A stretch of DNA of 64,000 nucleotides from Micromonospora humi. Its GTDB lineage: Bacteria; Actinomycetota; Actinomycetes; Mycobacteriales; Micromonosporaceae. The notes under the pieces are model-generated. The model saw only the letters and a program-made list of their open reading frames with translations, did no database searches and was not told where the DNA came from. A program made the translations under genes and the position numbers. The stretch is from assembly GCF_900090105.1 (NCBI RefSeq), contig NZ_FMDM01000010.1, forward strand, positions 1-64,000, read 5' to 3'. Shown here one piece after another: positions 23,886 to 32,038 of the stretch; the stretch's first letter is position 1; the number at the start of each line of letters is the position of its first letter.

Positions 23886-25948
23886 AGGACGTGCCGGGCA
23901 CGGTGTCGTGCATCGACGGCAGCACGTTCATCGTGTCGGACAGCAGCGGCGACATCGAGTCCTCGCCGGCTGCCCCGGTCGGACTGTTCGCCGCCGACAC
24001 CCGATACCTGTCACGCTGGGTGCTCACCATCGACGGGGAGCGGATGACGGCCCTGTCGGTGGACGACAGCCACTACTTCGAGGCGGCGTTCTTTCTGGTC
24101 CCCGGCGGTCAGATGGACTATGTGCAGGCGGACGTGTCCGCCATCCGTCGACGGCGCGTGGACGCCGACCTGACCGAGTCGATCACCGTCTTCAACTACG
24201 GCGACCAACCGCGCGAGGTGGACGTCCGGCTGGAGGTGGCCGCCGACTTCGCCGACATCTTCGAGATAAAGTTCGCCGTCGGCACCAAGGCCGGCGAGGC
24301 GTACACCGAGGTCAGGCCGGACGGGCTACGGCTGGGCTACCGGCGGGGCACCTTCCACCGTGCGGTCGCCCTCACCGCCGACCGGCCGGCTACCTTCACC
24401 CCCGACGACATCCGCTTCGCCGTCCGGCTGGCGCCGGGCGCGGACTGGTCGGTCGAGCTGCGGGCGGAGATGCGCGCGTGGCGGCCCGACGGCGTCGACC
24501 TGCGAGCCGGGCCCCGCGCACTGCGGTCGGACGCGTCCGTCCTGCCCGAGAGCGTTCGGGCCTGGGTGGCCGCGGCACCGACCCTGGACACCGACAGCAC
24601 CACCCTGCGTCAGGTGTACCAGCGCAGCCTGGTCGACCTGGCGGCGCTCCGCTTCGCGCCGCTCTCACTCGGCGGCGCCACCGTGCCGGCGGCCGGCCTG
24701 CCCTGGTTCATGACGCTGTTCGGCCGCGACAGTCTGCTCACCTGCCTCCAGACCCTCCCGTTCACGCCGTCGCTGACCCCGCCGACGTTGCGCATCCTCG
24801 CCTCGCTGCAGGGCGCGCGGACCGACGACGTGCTGGAGGAGGACCCGGGGCGGATCCTGCACGAGCTGCGCTACGGCGAGTCCGCGGCGTTCGAGGAACA
24901 ACCCCACTCGCCGTACTACGGCACGGCCGACGCCACGCCGCTGTTCGTGGTGCTGCTCGACGAGTACGAGCGGTGGAGCGGTGACACCGCGCTGGTGCGG
25001 GAACTCGAGCAGGAGGCGCGCGCGGCGTTGGCCTGGATGGACCGGCACGCCGATCTCACCGGCGCCGGTTACGTCTCGTACCAGCGACGCAACCTCGACA
25101 CCGGCCTGGAGAACCAGTGCTGGAAGGACTCCTGGGACAGCATCTCCTACGCCGACGGCCGGTTGCCGGGCTTCCCCCGCTCGACCTGCGAGACCCAGGG
25201 GTACGCGTACGACGCCAAGGTCCGCGCGGCCCGGCTGGCGCGCGTGGTCTGGCACGACGTCGCCTTCGCCGAACGGCTGGAACGGGAGGCGGCGGAGCTG
25301 TTCGAGCGCTTCAACCGCGACTTCTGGCTGGCGGACCGCGGCTGGTACGCGGTCGCGCTCGACCACGACGGCACGCCCGTGGACAGCCTCACCTCGAACA
25401 TCGGGCACCTGTTGTGGAGCGGGATCGTGCCGCCGGAGCGGGCCGCCCGGGTGGCCGAGCACCTGATGAGCCCGGCGCTGTTCTCCGGCTGGGGCGTACG
25501 CACGCTGGCCGAGGGGCAGAGCCGCTACAACCCGTTGGGCTACCACACCGGGACGGTGTGGCCGTTCGACAACTCGTTCATCGCCTGGGGGCTGCGGCGC
25601 TACGGCCTGACCGACCAGGCCGGCCGGATCGCCGAGGGCATCATCTCCGCCGCCGCCTACTTCGAGGGACGCCTGCCGGAGGCGTTCGGCGGCTTCGATC
25701 GCCGGACCACCCGCTACCCGGTCCGCTACCCGACCGCCGGCAGCCCGCAGGCCTGGTCCAGCGGCGCGCCGCTGCTGCTCCTGCGCACGCTGCTCGGCCT
25801 CGACCCGCACGAGGACCATCTCGCCGCGATCCCGGCGCTGCCGGCGATGTTCGAGCACATCGCGCTGCTGGACGTGCCTGGCCGCTGGGGCCGCCTGGAC
25901 GCCTTCGCCCGGCACCGACCGGACAATCCGCCGGCCACAACATATTGA
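23882..25948 (+). CDS. Amylo-alpha-1,6-glucosidase-like protein (glycogen debranching N-terminal domain)
   Basis: A 688-residue cytoplasmic protein with a beta-sandwich N-terminal domain (about 1-220, including VGLFAADTRYLSRW, the typical start of 'glycogen debranching N-terminal' domains). A six-hairpin (alpha/alpha)6 catalytic domain follows (about 230-670). Family motifs are PWFMTLFGRDSL, NQCWKDSWDSI with acidic catalytic candidates, and YHTGTVWPFDNS. Such enzymes hydrolyse alpha-glucans or related oligosaccharides; exact substrate unknown. ATG 23882 overlaps the SCP2 stop. Its TGA at 25946-25948 lies inside the -35 of the next promoter. Confidence 0.85.
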   Translation: MKDVPGTVSCIDGSTFIVSDSSGDIESSPAAPVGLFAADTRYLSRWVLTIDGERMTALSVDDSHYFEAAFFLVPGGQMDYVQADVSAIRRRRVDADLTESITVFNYGDQPREVDVRLEVAADFADIFEIKFAVGTKAGEAYTEVRPDGLRLGYRRGTFHRAVALTADRPATFTPDDIRFAVRLAPGADWSVELRAEMRAWRPDGVDLRAGPRALRSDASVLPESVRAWVAAAPTLDTDSTTLRQVYQRSLVDLAALRFAPLSLGGATVPAAGLPWFMTLFGRDSLLTCLQTLPFTPSLTPPTLRILASLQGARTDDVLEEDPGRILHELRYGESAAFEEQPHSPYYGTADATPLFVVLLDEYERWSGDTALVRELEQEARAALAWMDRHADLTGAGYVSYQRRNLDTGLENQCWKDSWDSISYADGRLPGFPRSTCETQGYAYDAKVRAARLARVVWHDVAFAERLEREAAELFERFNRDFWLADRGWYAVALDHDGTPVDSLTSNIGHLLWSGIVPPERAARVAEHLMSPALFSGWGVRTLAEGQSRYNPLGYHTGTVWPFDNSFIAWGLRRYGLTDQAGRIAEGIISAAAYFEGRLPEAFGGFDRRTTRYPVRYPTAGSPQAWSSGAPLLLLRTLLGLDPHEDHLAAIPALPAMFEHIALLDVPGRWGRLDAFARHRPDNPPATTY

Positions 25949-25973
25949 CAAACATTGGTCGCAAACGGACGCT
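25945..25973 (+). promoter_or_regulatory. Promoter of the GH64 glucanase gene
   Basis: TTGACA at 25945-25950, overlapping the preceding stop codon, and GACGCT at 25968-25973 are 17 bp apart. The -35 is a perfect match. Start point near 25980, within the operator. Confidence 0.6.
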
Positions 25974-25975
25974 GA

Positions 25976-25987
25976 GAGAGCGCTCTC
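25976..25987. promoter_or_regulatory. CebR-like operator
   Basis: GAGAGCGCTCTC is a perfect 12-bp palindrome at the predicted start point. It has the AGCGCT core of the CebR/LacI sites (TGGGAGCGCTCCCA) known to control cellulose and beta-glucan genes in Streptomyces. Two copies of CGCTCTCCCC follow (25981-26000). Confidence 0.6.
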
Positions 25988-26018
25988 CCCCGCTCTCCCC
26001 ACCACCACGAGGTGTCCC

Positions 26019-27605
26019 ATGCGTCTCCGGAAACGGCTGCTCACCGCCGCATCGACAGTGCTTGTCGCGCTGGGCAGCGGCCCACCCCTGGCCGCGCCCG
26101 CGCAGGCGGTCGGCCCGACCCTGCTGCCCGTCACCGTCACCAACACCACCGGACGCGCCGACGCCGTGCACCTCTACGTCATCGGCACCCAGCTCTCCAC
26201 CGGCCGGCTCGGCTACGTGACCGCGGTCGGCGCCTTCGTGCCCTGGACCGGCGGGCAGATCCCGCCGTCGCCCGCGCCTGACGTCTCCATCCCCGGTCCC
26301 GGCAACGGCGGCAGCACCACCCTCCAGTTCCCCCGAGGCTTCTCCGGCCGGGTCTACTTCGCCCTCGGGCAGAAGCTGACGTTCCTGCTCACCCCGGACG
26401 GCCTCGTGCAACCCGCACCGTGGGCGGCCGGTGACGCCAACCGGGACGTCCTCTTCGACTGGAGCGAGTTCACCTACAACGACGCGGGTCTGTGGCTCAA
26501 CAGCTCCCAGGTCGACATGTTCGCGGTGCCGCACGCGGTGACCGTGACCGGCGCGAACGGCGCCACCCGGCGCACCGGCGACCCGGTGGCGAACGGACGC
26601 AACGCGGTCATCGACGGGATCCGGGCCCAACCGGGCTGGGCCGGCACCGTCCAGACCCGCTCCGACGGCACCGTGCTGCGCGTGCTGGCCCCGGGCAAGG
26701 CGGCCGGCGCCGGGCTGCTCAGCACCACCTACCTCGACTCCTACATCGCCGCCGCCTGGAACGCGTACACCACGAGGACACTGACCGTGGCGCCCTTCAC
26801 CGACCAGCCGAACGTCCGCTACCTCGGCCGGACCACCGGCGACACGATGACGTTCACCAACGGCAGCGGCCAGGTGGTCGCCTCGTTCCGGCGGCCCTCG
26901 TCGGCGAGCGTGTGGGGCTGCGACGGCGACCTGCCCGCGCCGAACGACCAGGTGGTCGGCCCGATCTCGCGTACGCTCTGCGCCGCGCTGAACCGCGGCA
27001 CGCTCGGCACGGTCGATACCCAGCCCAGCACCGACGCCGCCGCGTTCTACCGCAACTCCCCCACCAACCAGTACGCCCGGCTGATCCACGCCAACATGGC
27101 CGATGGGAAGGCGTACGCCTTCGCCTTCGACGACGTCGGCGCGTTCGAGTCGCTGGTGCACGACGGCGACCCCCGCGCCGCCGGCCTGATCCTCAGCCCG
27201 TTCGGCGGCGGAACCACCAGCACCTCGGGCGCGATCGTCAGCAGCCTGAACGGCAAGTGCGTCGACGTGCCCAGCTCGAACTTCGTCGACCGCGCCCCGC
27301 TGCAGATGTGGACCTGCAACAACACCGGCGCGCAGCGGTGGACGTTCGACGGTTCGGCGGTGCGCAGCCAGAACGGCACGTGCATGGACGTCGACGGCGG
27401 CGCGACCGCCAACGGCGCGGTCGTCCAGCTCTACGCCTGCAACGGCACCGGGGCCCAGCAGTTCACCCTCACCGCGGCCGGTGACCTGGTCAACCCCCAG
27501 GCCAACAGGTGCGTCGACATCAAGGACCGCAACCCGGGCGACGGCGCCCGGCTGCAGTTGTGGGACTGCTCCGGCACCCCCAACCAGCGGTGGCGCAAGG
27601 GCTGA
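26019..27605 (+). CDS. Secreted GH64 beta-1,3-glucanase with ricin-type lectin domain
   Basis: A 528-residue secreted enzyme. A Sec signal peptide (about 1-30, ending APAQA) is followed by a GH64 laminaripentaose-type beta-1,3-glucanase domain (about 32-395). Catalytic Glu150 (DWSEFTYN) and Asp166 (SQVDMF) are 16 residues apart, matching the spacing in the characterised Streptomyces enzyme. After a short Gly/Thr/Ser linker, a ricin B-type beta-trefoil (about 403-528) shows three repeats with the GKCVDV/GTCMDVDG/NRCVDI and QRW/QQF motifs. It degrades beta-1,3-glucan such as fungal walls. The CebR-like operator upstream suggests glucan-responsive control. Confidence 0.93.
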   Translation: MRLRKRLLTAASTVLVALGSGPPLAAPAQAVGPTLLPVTVTNTTGRADAVHLYVIGTQLSTGRLGYVTAVGAFVPWTGGQIPPSPAPDVSIPGPGNGGSTTLQFPRGFSGRVYFALGQKLTFLLTPDGLVQPAPWAAGDANRDVLFDWSEFTYNDAGLWLNSSQVDMFAVPHAVTVTGANGATRRTGDPVANGRNAVIDGIRAQPGWAGTVQTRSDGTVLRVLAPGKAAGAGLLSTTYLDSYIAAAWNAYTTRTLTVAPFTDQPNVRYLGRTTGDTMTFTNGSGQVVASFRRPSSASVWGCDGDLPAPNDQVVGPISRTLCAALNRGTLGTVDTQPSTDAAAFYRNSPTNQYARLIHANMADGKAYAFAFDDVGAFESLVHDGDPRAAGLILSPFGGGTTSTSGAIVSSLNGKCVDVPSSNFVDRAPLQMWTCNNTGAQRWTFDGSAVRSQNGTCMDVDGGATANGAVVQLYACNGTGAQQFTLTAAGDLVNPQANRCVDIKDRNPGDGARLQLWDCSGTPNQRWRKG

Positions 27606-27622
27606 CCGCTCGTCCGGGAAGT

Positions 27623-27652
27623 GACGGGGCCCGACCGCAGCCGGGCCCCGTC
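27623..27652. terminator. Bidirectional terminator-like hairpin
   Basis: GACGGGGCCCG (27623-27633) pairs perfectly with CGGGCCCCGTC (27642-27652) around an 8-nt loop. It lies between the convergent GH64 and efflux genes; no T-tract, as often in actinobacteria. Confidence 0.75.
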
Positions 27653-27662
27653 GCCCGCGTCG

Positions 27663-28928
27663 TCAGTGCACGGCCACCACCGCCGGAGCCGGTTCCAGGC
27701 CGGCGAGTCGGGACGGGCGCACGACGACCAGCAGCACGGCCAGCGCGGCCACCATCCCGCCGGCCACCACCAGCGCCATCGCCACCGCCCCGGTGCCCAG
27801 CACGCCGACCAGCGGGGCGGCCACCGCGCCCACGCCGAACTGCACGGCGCCGAGCAGCGCGGACGCGGTGCCGGCCGCCTCGCCGTGGCGGGACAGCGCC
27901 AGCGCCGGGGCGTTCGGCATCGCCAGGCCCGCCGCCGCCAGCACCACCCACAACGACACCAGCAGGGCGGGCAGGCCACCGACGTTCGTCGCGGCGAACG
28001 CCACCAGGGCCAGCCCGGCCAGCGTCCCCACGCCCAGCGAGGCGGCCAGGATCCGCTGCGGCGGGTAGCGGCGCAGCAGCCGCACGTTGTACTGGGTCGC
28101 GCCGATCAGGCCGATCGCCCCGGCCCCGAACGCCAGCGCGAACTGCTGCTCGTCCAGCCCGTAGCTCTGCTGCAGCACGAACGACGAACCGGCCACGTAC
28201 GCGAACAACGCCGCCATGGCCAGGCCGGCGACCAGGACCAGCCCCACGAACACGCGGTCGCGCAGCAGCGATCCGTAGAGCGAGATCGTCGCGACGACGC
28301 CACCGCGCCGGCGACGCTCGGGCGCGAGCGTCTCCGGCAGGCCGATCGAGGCGACCACCACCAGCAGCACGCCGATGGCGGCCAGCGCGACGAACACGCC
28401 GCGCCAGTCCGTCCAGCGCAGCACGCCCCCGCCCAGGGTCGGGGCGAGGATCGGGGCCGCGCCCATCACCAGCAGCAGCCGGGAGAGCAGCGTGGCGAAC
28501 GCCGCACCGCTGAACAGGTCGCGGACCACCGCCATCGCGACCACCGCGGTGGCGGCGACGCCGAGGCCCTGCACCACCCGCAGCGCGCCGAGCACGGCGA
28601 CGTTCGGCGCGACGACGCAGAGCGACGACGCCACGACGTGCAGCGCCAGCCCGGCGATCAGCGGGCGGCGCCGTCCGACGGCGTCCGACAGCGGCCCGAT
28701 CAGCAGCTGGCCGACCGCGAGCCCGGCGAGCGTGCCGGTGAGGGTCAACTGGACCGCCGCCGAGGTGGTCGCGAAGTCCGCGACGATCGCGGGCAACGCG
28801 GGCAGGTACATGTCGATGGTCAGGGGGCCCACCGCGATGAGCGAACCGAGGACCACGACGAGCCGCAGTCGCTGCCCGCGGCTCATCAGGTCACCCGGCG
28901 TCGGGGTGGAATTCGGCGTAACAGTCAC
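27663..28928 (-). CDS. Bcr/CflA-family MFS drug efflux transporter
   Basis: A 12-helix major facilitator transporter of the Bcr/CflA (DHA1) type, 421 residues from GTG 28928 or 407 from ATG 28886; neither start has a good ribosome site. The family motif PLTIDMYLPALP is in helix 1 (about residues 35-46), and the motif A-like GPLSDAVGRRRPLIAGL lies between helices 2 and 3 (about 79-95). It exports toxic compounds by proton antiport. The divergent TetR gene and the palindromes at 28996-29031 indicate drug- or metabolite-induced control. Confidence 0.92.
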   Translation of the reverse strand: MTVTPNSTPTPGDLMSRGQRLRLVVVLGSLIAVGPLTIDMYLPALPAIVADFATTSAAVQLTLTGTLAGLAVGQLLIGPLSDAVGRRRPLIAGLALHVVASSLCVVAPNVAVLGALRVVQGLGVAATAVVAMAVVRDLFSGAAFATLLSRLLLVMGAAPILAPTLGGGVLRWTDWRGVFVALAAIGVLLVVVASIGLPETLAPERRRRGGVVATISLYGSLLRDRVFVGLVLVAGLAMAALFAYVAGSSFVLQQSYGLDEQQFALAFGAGAIGLIGATQYNVRLLRRYPPQRILAASLGVGTLAGLALVAFAATNVGGLPALLVSLWVVLAAAGLAMPNAPALALSRHGEAAGTASALLGAVQFGVGAVAAPLVGVLGTGAVAMALVVAGGMVAALAVLLVVVRPSRLAGLEPAPAVVAVH

Positions 28929-28995
28929 ACCTGGGTTCAGGCCACGGCCCGGCGACCTGATTCCCGTACCGGCGAGAGGTGACCCGGCTCACCGG

Positions 28996-29031
28996 TAGAC
29001 AGTGTCTACTGGCCCTGGTAGACACTGTCCA
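28996..29031. promoter_or_regulatory. TetR operators overlapping a symmetric divergent promoter
   Basis: TAGACAGTGTCTA (28996-29008, perfect) and TAGACACTGTCCA (29019-29031, one mismatch) are 23 bp apart. Read rightward, TAGACA at 28996 and TAGACA at 29019 form a -35/-10 pair with a 17-bp spacer that would start transcription at the TetR ATG. Read leftward, TGGACA and TAGACA again form a 17-bp-spaced pair for the efflux gene. TetR bound here would block both. Confidence 0.7.
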
Positions 29032-29624
29032 TGCCGCAGCCGGACCGCGACCTTCAGGCACGTCTCGTGCGCGTCGGCGTCGAGCTGCTGGAGCGGGAGG
29101 GCCCCGACGCCCTGACGTTGCGGGAGATCGCCCGCCGCGCCGGCGTCTCCCACGGCGCCCCGCGGCGCCACTTCCCGACCCACTCCGCCCTGCTGGCGGC
29201 CATCGCGCGGGAGGGCTACCAGCACCTGGGGCGCGAGGTCGCGGAGACGATCGACAACACCGATCCGGATCCGCACCAGCAGTTGCTCGCCCTGGGCCGC
29301 CTCTACCTGCGGTTCGCGCGCACCCACCACGGCATGTTCGCCCTGATGTTCCGACACGACCTGCTGCGGGGCAACGGCATCGGGCTGCGGGACGCCAGCG
29401 ACCACCTCTTCGGCGTCCTGGTCGACCTGGTCGCCCGGGCCCGACCCGAGCTGACCGGTACGCCGACCGCACCGGTCGTGGCCGGCGCGCTCTGGGCCAA
29501 CCTGCACGGCATCGCCGCGCTCCGGCAGTGGGGCAGCCTCCAGCTCATGGTGCGCGACGACGACGTCGAACCGCTGCTGCGCGCCGCCCTGGCGGCCCAC
29601 CTCGATCGGAGGATCACGTGCTGA
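29031..29624 (+). CDS. TetR-family regulator
   Basis: A 197-residue repressor. The N-terminal helix-turn-helix is at about 27-48 (LTLREIARRAGVSHGAPRRHF), with the helical ligand domain behind, including a TetR C-terminal (WHG-like) pattern ALWANLHGIAALRQWG. ATG 29031 is the last base region of the second operator and has no ribosome site, so the message is probably leaderless. It should repress itself and the divergent efflux gene. Its stop overlaps the acyltransferase ATG. Confidence 0.93.
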   Translation: MPQPDRDLQARLVRVGVELLEREGPDALTLREIARRAGVSHGAPRRHFPTHSALLAAIAREGYQHLGREVAETIDNTDPDPHQQLLALGRLYLRFARTHHGMFALMFRHDLLRGNGIGLRDASDHLFGVLVDLVARARPELTGTPTAPVVAGALWANLHGIAALRQWGSLQLMVRDDDVEPLLRAALAAHLDRRITC

Positions 29625-30286
29625 TGCAGACGGGCACCCGACTGGTGCTGGCCCCGCTGAGCCGGCTCGCCTTCCGGCCGGTGGTCGAGGGGCGGGACAA
29701 CGTCCCGCGGCACGGCCCGGTGATCCTGGCCGCCAATCACCTCTCGTTCCTCGACAGCGTGGTGATCCCGCTGGTGGCACCCCGTCCGGTCGCCTTCCTG
29801 GCCAAGGACGACTACTTCCGGCAGCCGGGCGTCAAGGGGTGGCTGACCCGCACCTGCCTCACCGCGATCGACGCCATCGCGGTGGAGCGCGGCGGGCACC
29901 GGTCGGCCCAGGCGTCGCTGCGGGTGGCGCTCGGCGTGCTCGCCGCCGGGCGCGCGTTCGGCATCCACCCGGAGGGCAGCCGGTCCCGCGACGGGCGGCT
30001 CTACCGCGGCCGCACCGGGGTCGCCTGGCTCGCGCTCGCCTCCGGCGCGCCGGTGGTCCCGGTCGCCCTGCTCGGCACCGACCGCATCCAACCCGTCGGC
30101 GCCCGACTGCCCCGGCCCGGGCGCATCACCGTGCGGTTCGGCACGCCGCTGCACGTCACCCGGCAGGCCGCCGGCAGCGGCGGGCAGGCCCGGCGGGCGG
30201 TCACCGACGAGATCATGACCGCCATCCAGAAGCTGTCCGGCCAGGAGGTCGCCGATCGGTACAACGACCCGCACTCCCCGAGCTGA
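29624..30286 (+). CDS. PlsC-type lysophospholipid acyltransferase
   Basis: A 220-residue 1-acylglycerol-3-phosphate acyltransferase-like protein. Motif I NHLSFLD is at residues 38-44 and motif III PEGSRSRDG at 116-124, with GTPLHV near 175. The enzyme would transfer acyl groups to lysophosphatidate at the membrane. ATG 29624 lies in the TetR stop, so it is probably controlled with the efflux system and may adjust membrane lipids during the same stress (inference). Confidence 0.88.
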   Translation: MQTGTRLVLAPLSRLAFRPVVEGRDNVPRHGPVILAANHLSFLDSVVIPLVAPRPVAFLAKDDYFRQPGVKGWLTRTCLTAIDAIAVERGGHRSAQASLRVALGVLAAGRAFGIHPEGSRSRDGRLYRGRTGVAWLALASGAPVVPVALLGTDRIQPVGARLPRPGRITVRFGTPLHVTRQAAGSGGQARRAVTDEIMTAIQKLSGQEVADRYNDPHSPS

Positions 30287-30287
30287 C

Positions 30288-30326
30288 CGGAGCCGGGCCC
30301 GCGCGTCTCGCCCGGGCCCGGCTCCG
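30288..30326. terminator. Bidirectional terminator-like hairpin
   Basis: CGGAGCCGGGCCCG (30288-30301) pairs with CGGGCCCGGCTCCG (30313-30326), a perfect 14-bp stem with an 11-nt loop between convergent genes. Confidence 0.78.
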
Positions 30327-30332
30327 TCGCGG

Positions 30333-31919
30333 TCAGCCCCGGCCGCGCGGGCCGAGCACCGGCTTCCAGTTGGCCGCCGCGTTCGGGTCACCGCTGCCGT
30401 CGTAGCGCGCCCGCAGGGGGTACGCGTAGACCGGCCGTTCCATCGTGGTCGCGCCACCGCCGACCTTGGCGGCCAGCACGGAGGTCGGCGCCGTGCCCCG
30501 CTCGGTCCAGGCGCGGATCGCGCCGAGCCAGTCGACCCGGTCCGGACCGGGCCCGCCGGCGCAGTGGTAGACGCCGGGCAGCAGGTAGAGCCGGGCGAAC
30601 TGCTGGGTACGGGCCAGCGAGCCGTACCGCTCCACCACGTCCTCGTAGTACTGAACGGTGCCGAACGGGGTGATCAGCGGGTCGGCCAGGCCGTGGTAGA
30701 GCATCAGCTTGCCACCCGAGCGGCGGAACGCGTCCAGGTTCGTGGTGTCGGCGTTGTAGACCTTGGCCATCGTGCGTAGCCGGGCCGCGTCCCGGTTCGG
30801 GTCGAAGTCGCGCAGCGAGTAGGTGGGCCCCGGGTCGGTCGGGAACGCCAGGTAGCGCAGGACCTGTTCGGCGTACGCACCGCCGCCGCTGAGCCCGGTC
30901 GGCGAGGTGCTGATGTCGGCGCCGACCCAACCGCCCTCCGAGCCGAGCGGCAGCCCGCCCGGGTACAGCTCGCGGCCCCGGTCGTCGCGCGGGCTGTCGT
31001 ACCACTTCTTCACCACCGCGACCTGTGCGGCGCTGAGGCAGCCCGGCGCGGCCGTGGCGTCCGGGCAGAGCAGCGTCGCCGGGTCGAACCGGCAGCTGCG
31101 CGGGTCGTCGACCACGCCGTCGGCGACCGGCCCGTCGCACGCCTCCCGCACGCCCCGGGCGACCACGGCCGCGGCGGCCGCGTCGACGATCTGGCGGAAG
31201 TCGGCGTCCCGGTTCTGCAGCTCGCGCACCCCCTGGGAGAGCGGGGCCAGGTAGTTCTGCCGGTTGGCCGGCGCGCCGGCCACGATCCCGTCGAAGTCGC
31301 CCGGCCAGCGCTGCGCCTCGATCAACGCCTGCCGGCCACCGGTCGAGCAGCCCACGAAGTAGGCGTACGCGGGCGTGTGGCGGGTCGTGGCCTTGAGCGC
31401 GGCCTTGGCGGCCAGCGCGGTCAGGTGCTCGGAGAGGTAGCCCCAGGTGTTCTGGGCGGCGGTGTTGCCGAACGCGAACGAGGCGTCCGCGCCGCTCCCG
31501 ACGTGGCCGGTGTCGTCGGAGGCTACCGCGTAGCCGAGGTCGACGGTGCCGTCACCGGCGGTGCCGGCGGTCGGGATGCTGCCGCAGAAGCCGCCGCCAC
31601 CCAGCTGGACGTAGCGGCGGTTCCAGTCGGCCGGCACCTGCAGGCGGAGCTGGACGACGGAGGTGCTGCCGTCGCCCGCGCGGACCGTGACGCCGGCCCG
31701 TACGTCGCAGTAGGACGCGCCGGCCGCGGTGCGGCCGGTGGTGACGGAGGTGACCGCCGTCGGGTGGCCGACGGCGCGGCCGAGGTTCCCGACGGCGGCG
31801 GCGGAGCAGTCGAGTCGGGGCTTCGGTTTGCCATGGGCGAGGGCGGGGCCGGGTGATCCGGCGACGACGAGGCCGGCCGCGACGGCCAGGCCGATGGGGA
31901 GACGGAACCTGCGGAGCAC
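30333..31919 (-). CDS. Secreted tannase/feruloyl-esterase family protein
   Basis: A 528-residue secreted esterase with a Sec signal peptide (about 1-29, ending ALAHG). The tannase-family CS-D-HC catalytic motif is complete: GCSTGGRQA (serine next to a disulfide cysteine), HGLADPLITP (acid) and YHCAGGPG (histidine next to the partner cysteine). The cap domain has several more cysteine pairs. Substrates of this family include feruloyl or galloyl esters and terephthalate monoesters. GTG 31919 is chosen: GGAGG lies 5 nt upstream and the signal peptide starts there. It carries two IclR-type boxes and so appears to feed the neighbouring regulon. Confidence 0.88.
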   Translation of the reverse strand: MLRRFRLPIGLAVAAGLVVAGSPGPALAHGKPKPRLDCSAAAVGNLGRAVGHPTAVTSVTTGRTAAGASYCDVRAGVTVRAGDGSTSVVQLRLQVPADWNRRYVQLGGGGFCGSIPTAGTAGDGTVDLGYAVASDDTGHVGSGADASFAFGNTAAQNTWGYLSEHLTALAAKAALKATTRHTPAYAYFVGCSTGGRQALIEAQRWPGDFDGIVAGAPANRQNYLAPLSQGVRELQNRDADFRQIVDAAAAAVVARGVREACDGPVADGVVDDPRSCRFDPATLLCPDATAAPGCLSAAQVAVVKKWYDSPRDDRGRELYPGGLPLGSEGGWVGADISTSPTGLSGGGAYAEQVLRYLAFPTDPGPTYSLRDFDPNRDAARLRTMAKVYNADTTNLDAFRRSGGKLMLYHGLADPLITPFGTVQYYEDVVERYGSLARTQQFARLYLLPGVYHCAGGPGPDRVDWLGAIRAWTERGTAPTSVLAAKVGGGATTMERPVYAYPLRARYDGSGDPNAAANWKPVLGPRGRG

Positions 31920-31932
31920 GAAGGCCTCCAGT

Positions 31933-31949
31933 GTTTCGCTGAGCGGAAC
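31933..31949. promoter_or_regulatory. IclR-type box, downstream copy
   Basis: GTTTCGCTGAGCGGAAC, 17 bp, one arm mismatch. It lies in the leader between the predicted -10 and the esterase GTG, where binding could block transcription. Confidence 0.6.
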
Positions 31950-31978
31950 GTGGCCCATCGACCACGACCGGGAGGACG

Positions 31979-32007
31979 ACGCTAGGGCGGGGGCGACGAG
32001 CTGTCAA
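31979..32007 (-). promoter_or_regulatory. Promoter of the tannase-family esterase
   Basis: On the minus strand TTGACA (32007-32002) and TAGCGT (31984-31979) are separated by exactly 17 bp. Start point near 31972, about 50 nt before the GTG. Confidence 0.65.
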
Positions 32008-32021
32008 TATCCATGACCTTC

Positions 32022-32038
32022 GTTCCGCTGAGCGGAAC
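32022..32038. promoter_or_regulatory. IclR-type box, perfect copy
   Basis: GTTCCGCTGAGCGGAAC is a perfect inverted repeat (7-bp arms, 3-bp centre). It lies 14 bp upstream of the esterase -35 and touches the stop codon of the CoA-transferase gene. Position upstream of -35 could mean activation or cooperative looping with the downstream copy. Confidence 0.7.

Noticed and set aside
25981..26000. Two adjacent CGCTCTCCCC copies as a possible repeat array
   Set aside because: Only two units and no spacer; not a CRISPR or VNTR, kept only as a note to the operator.
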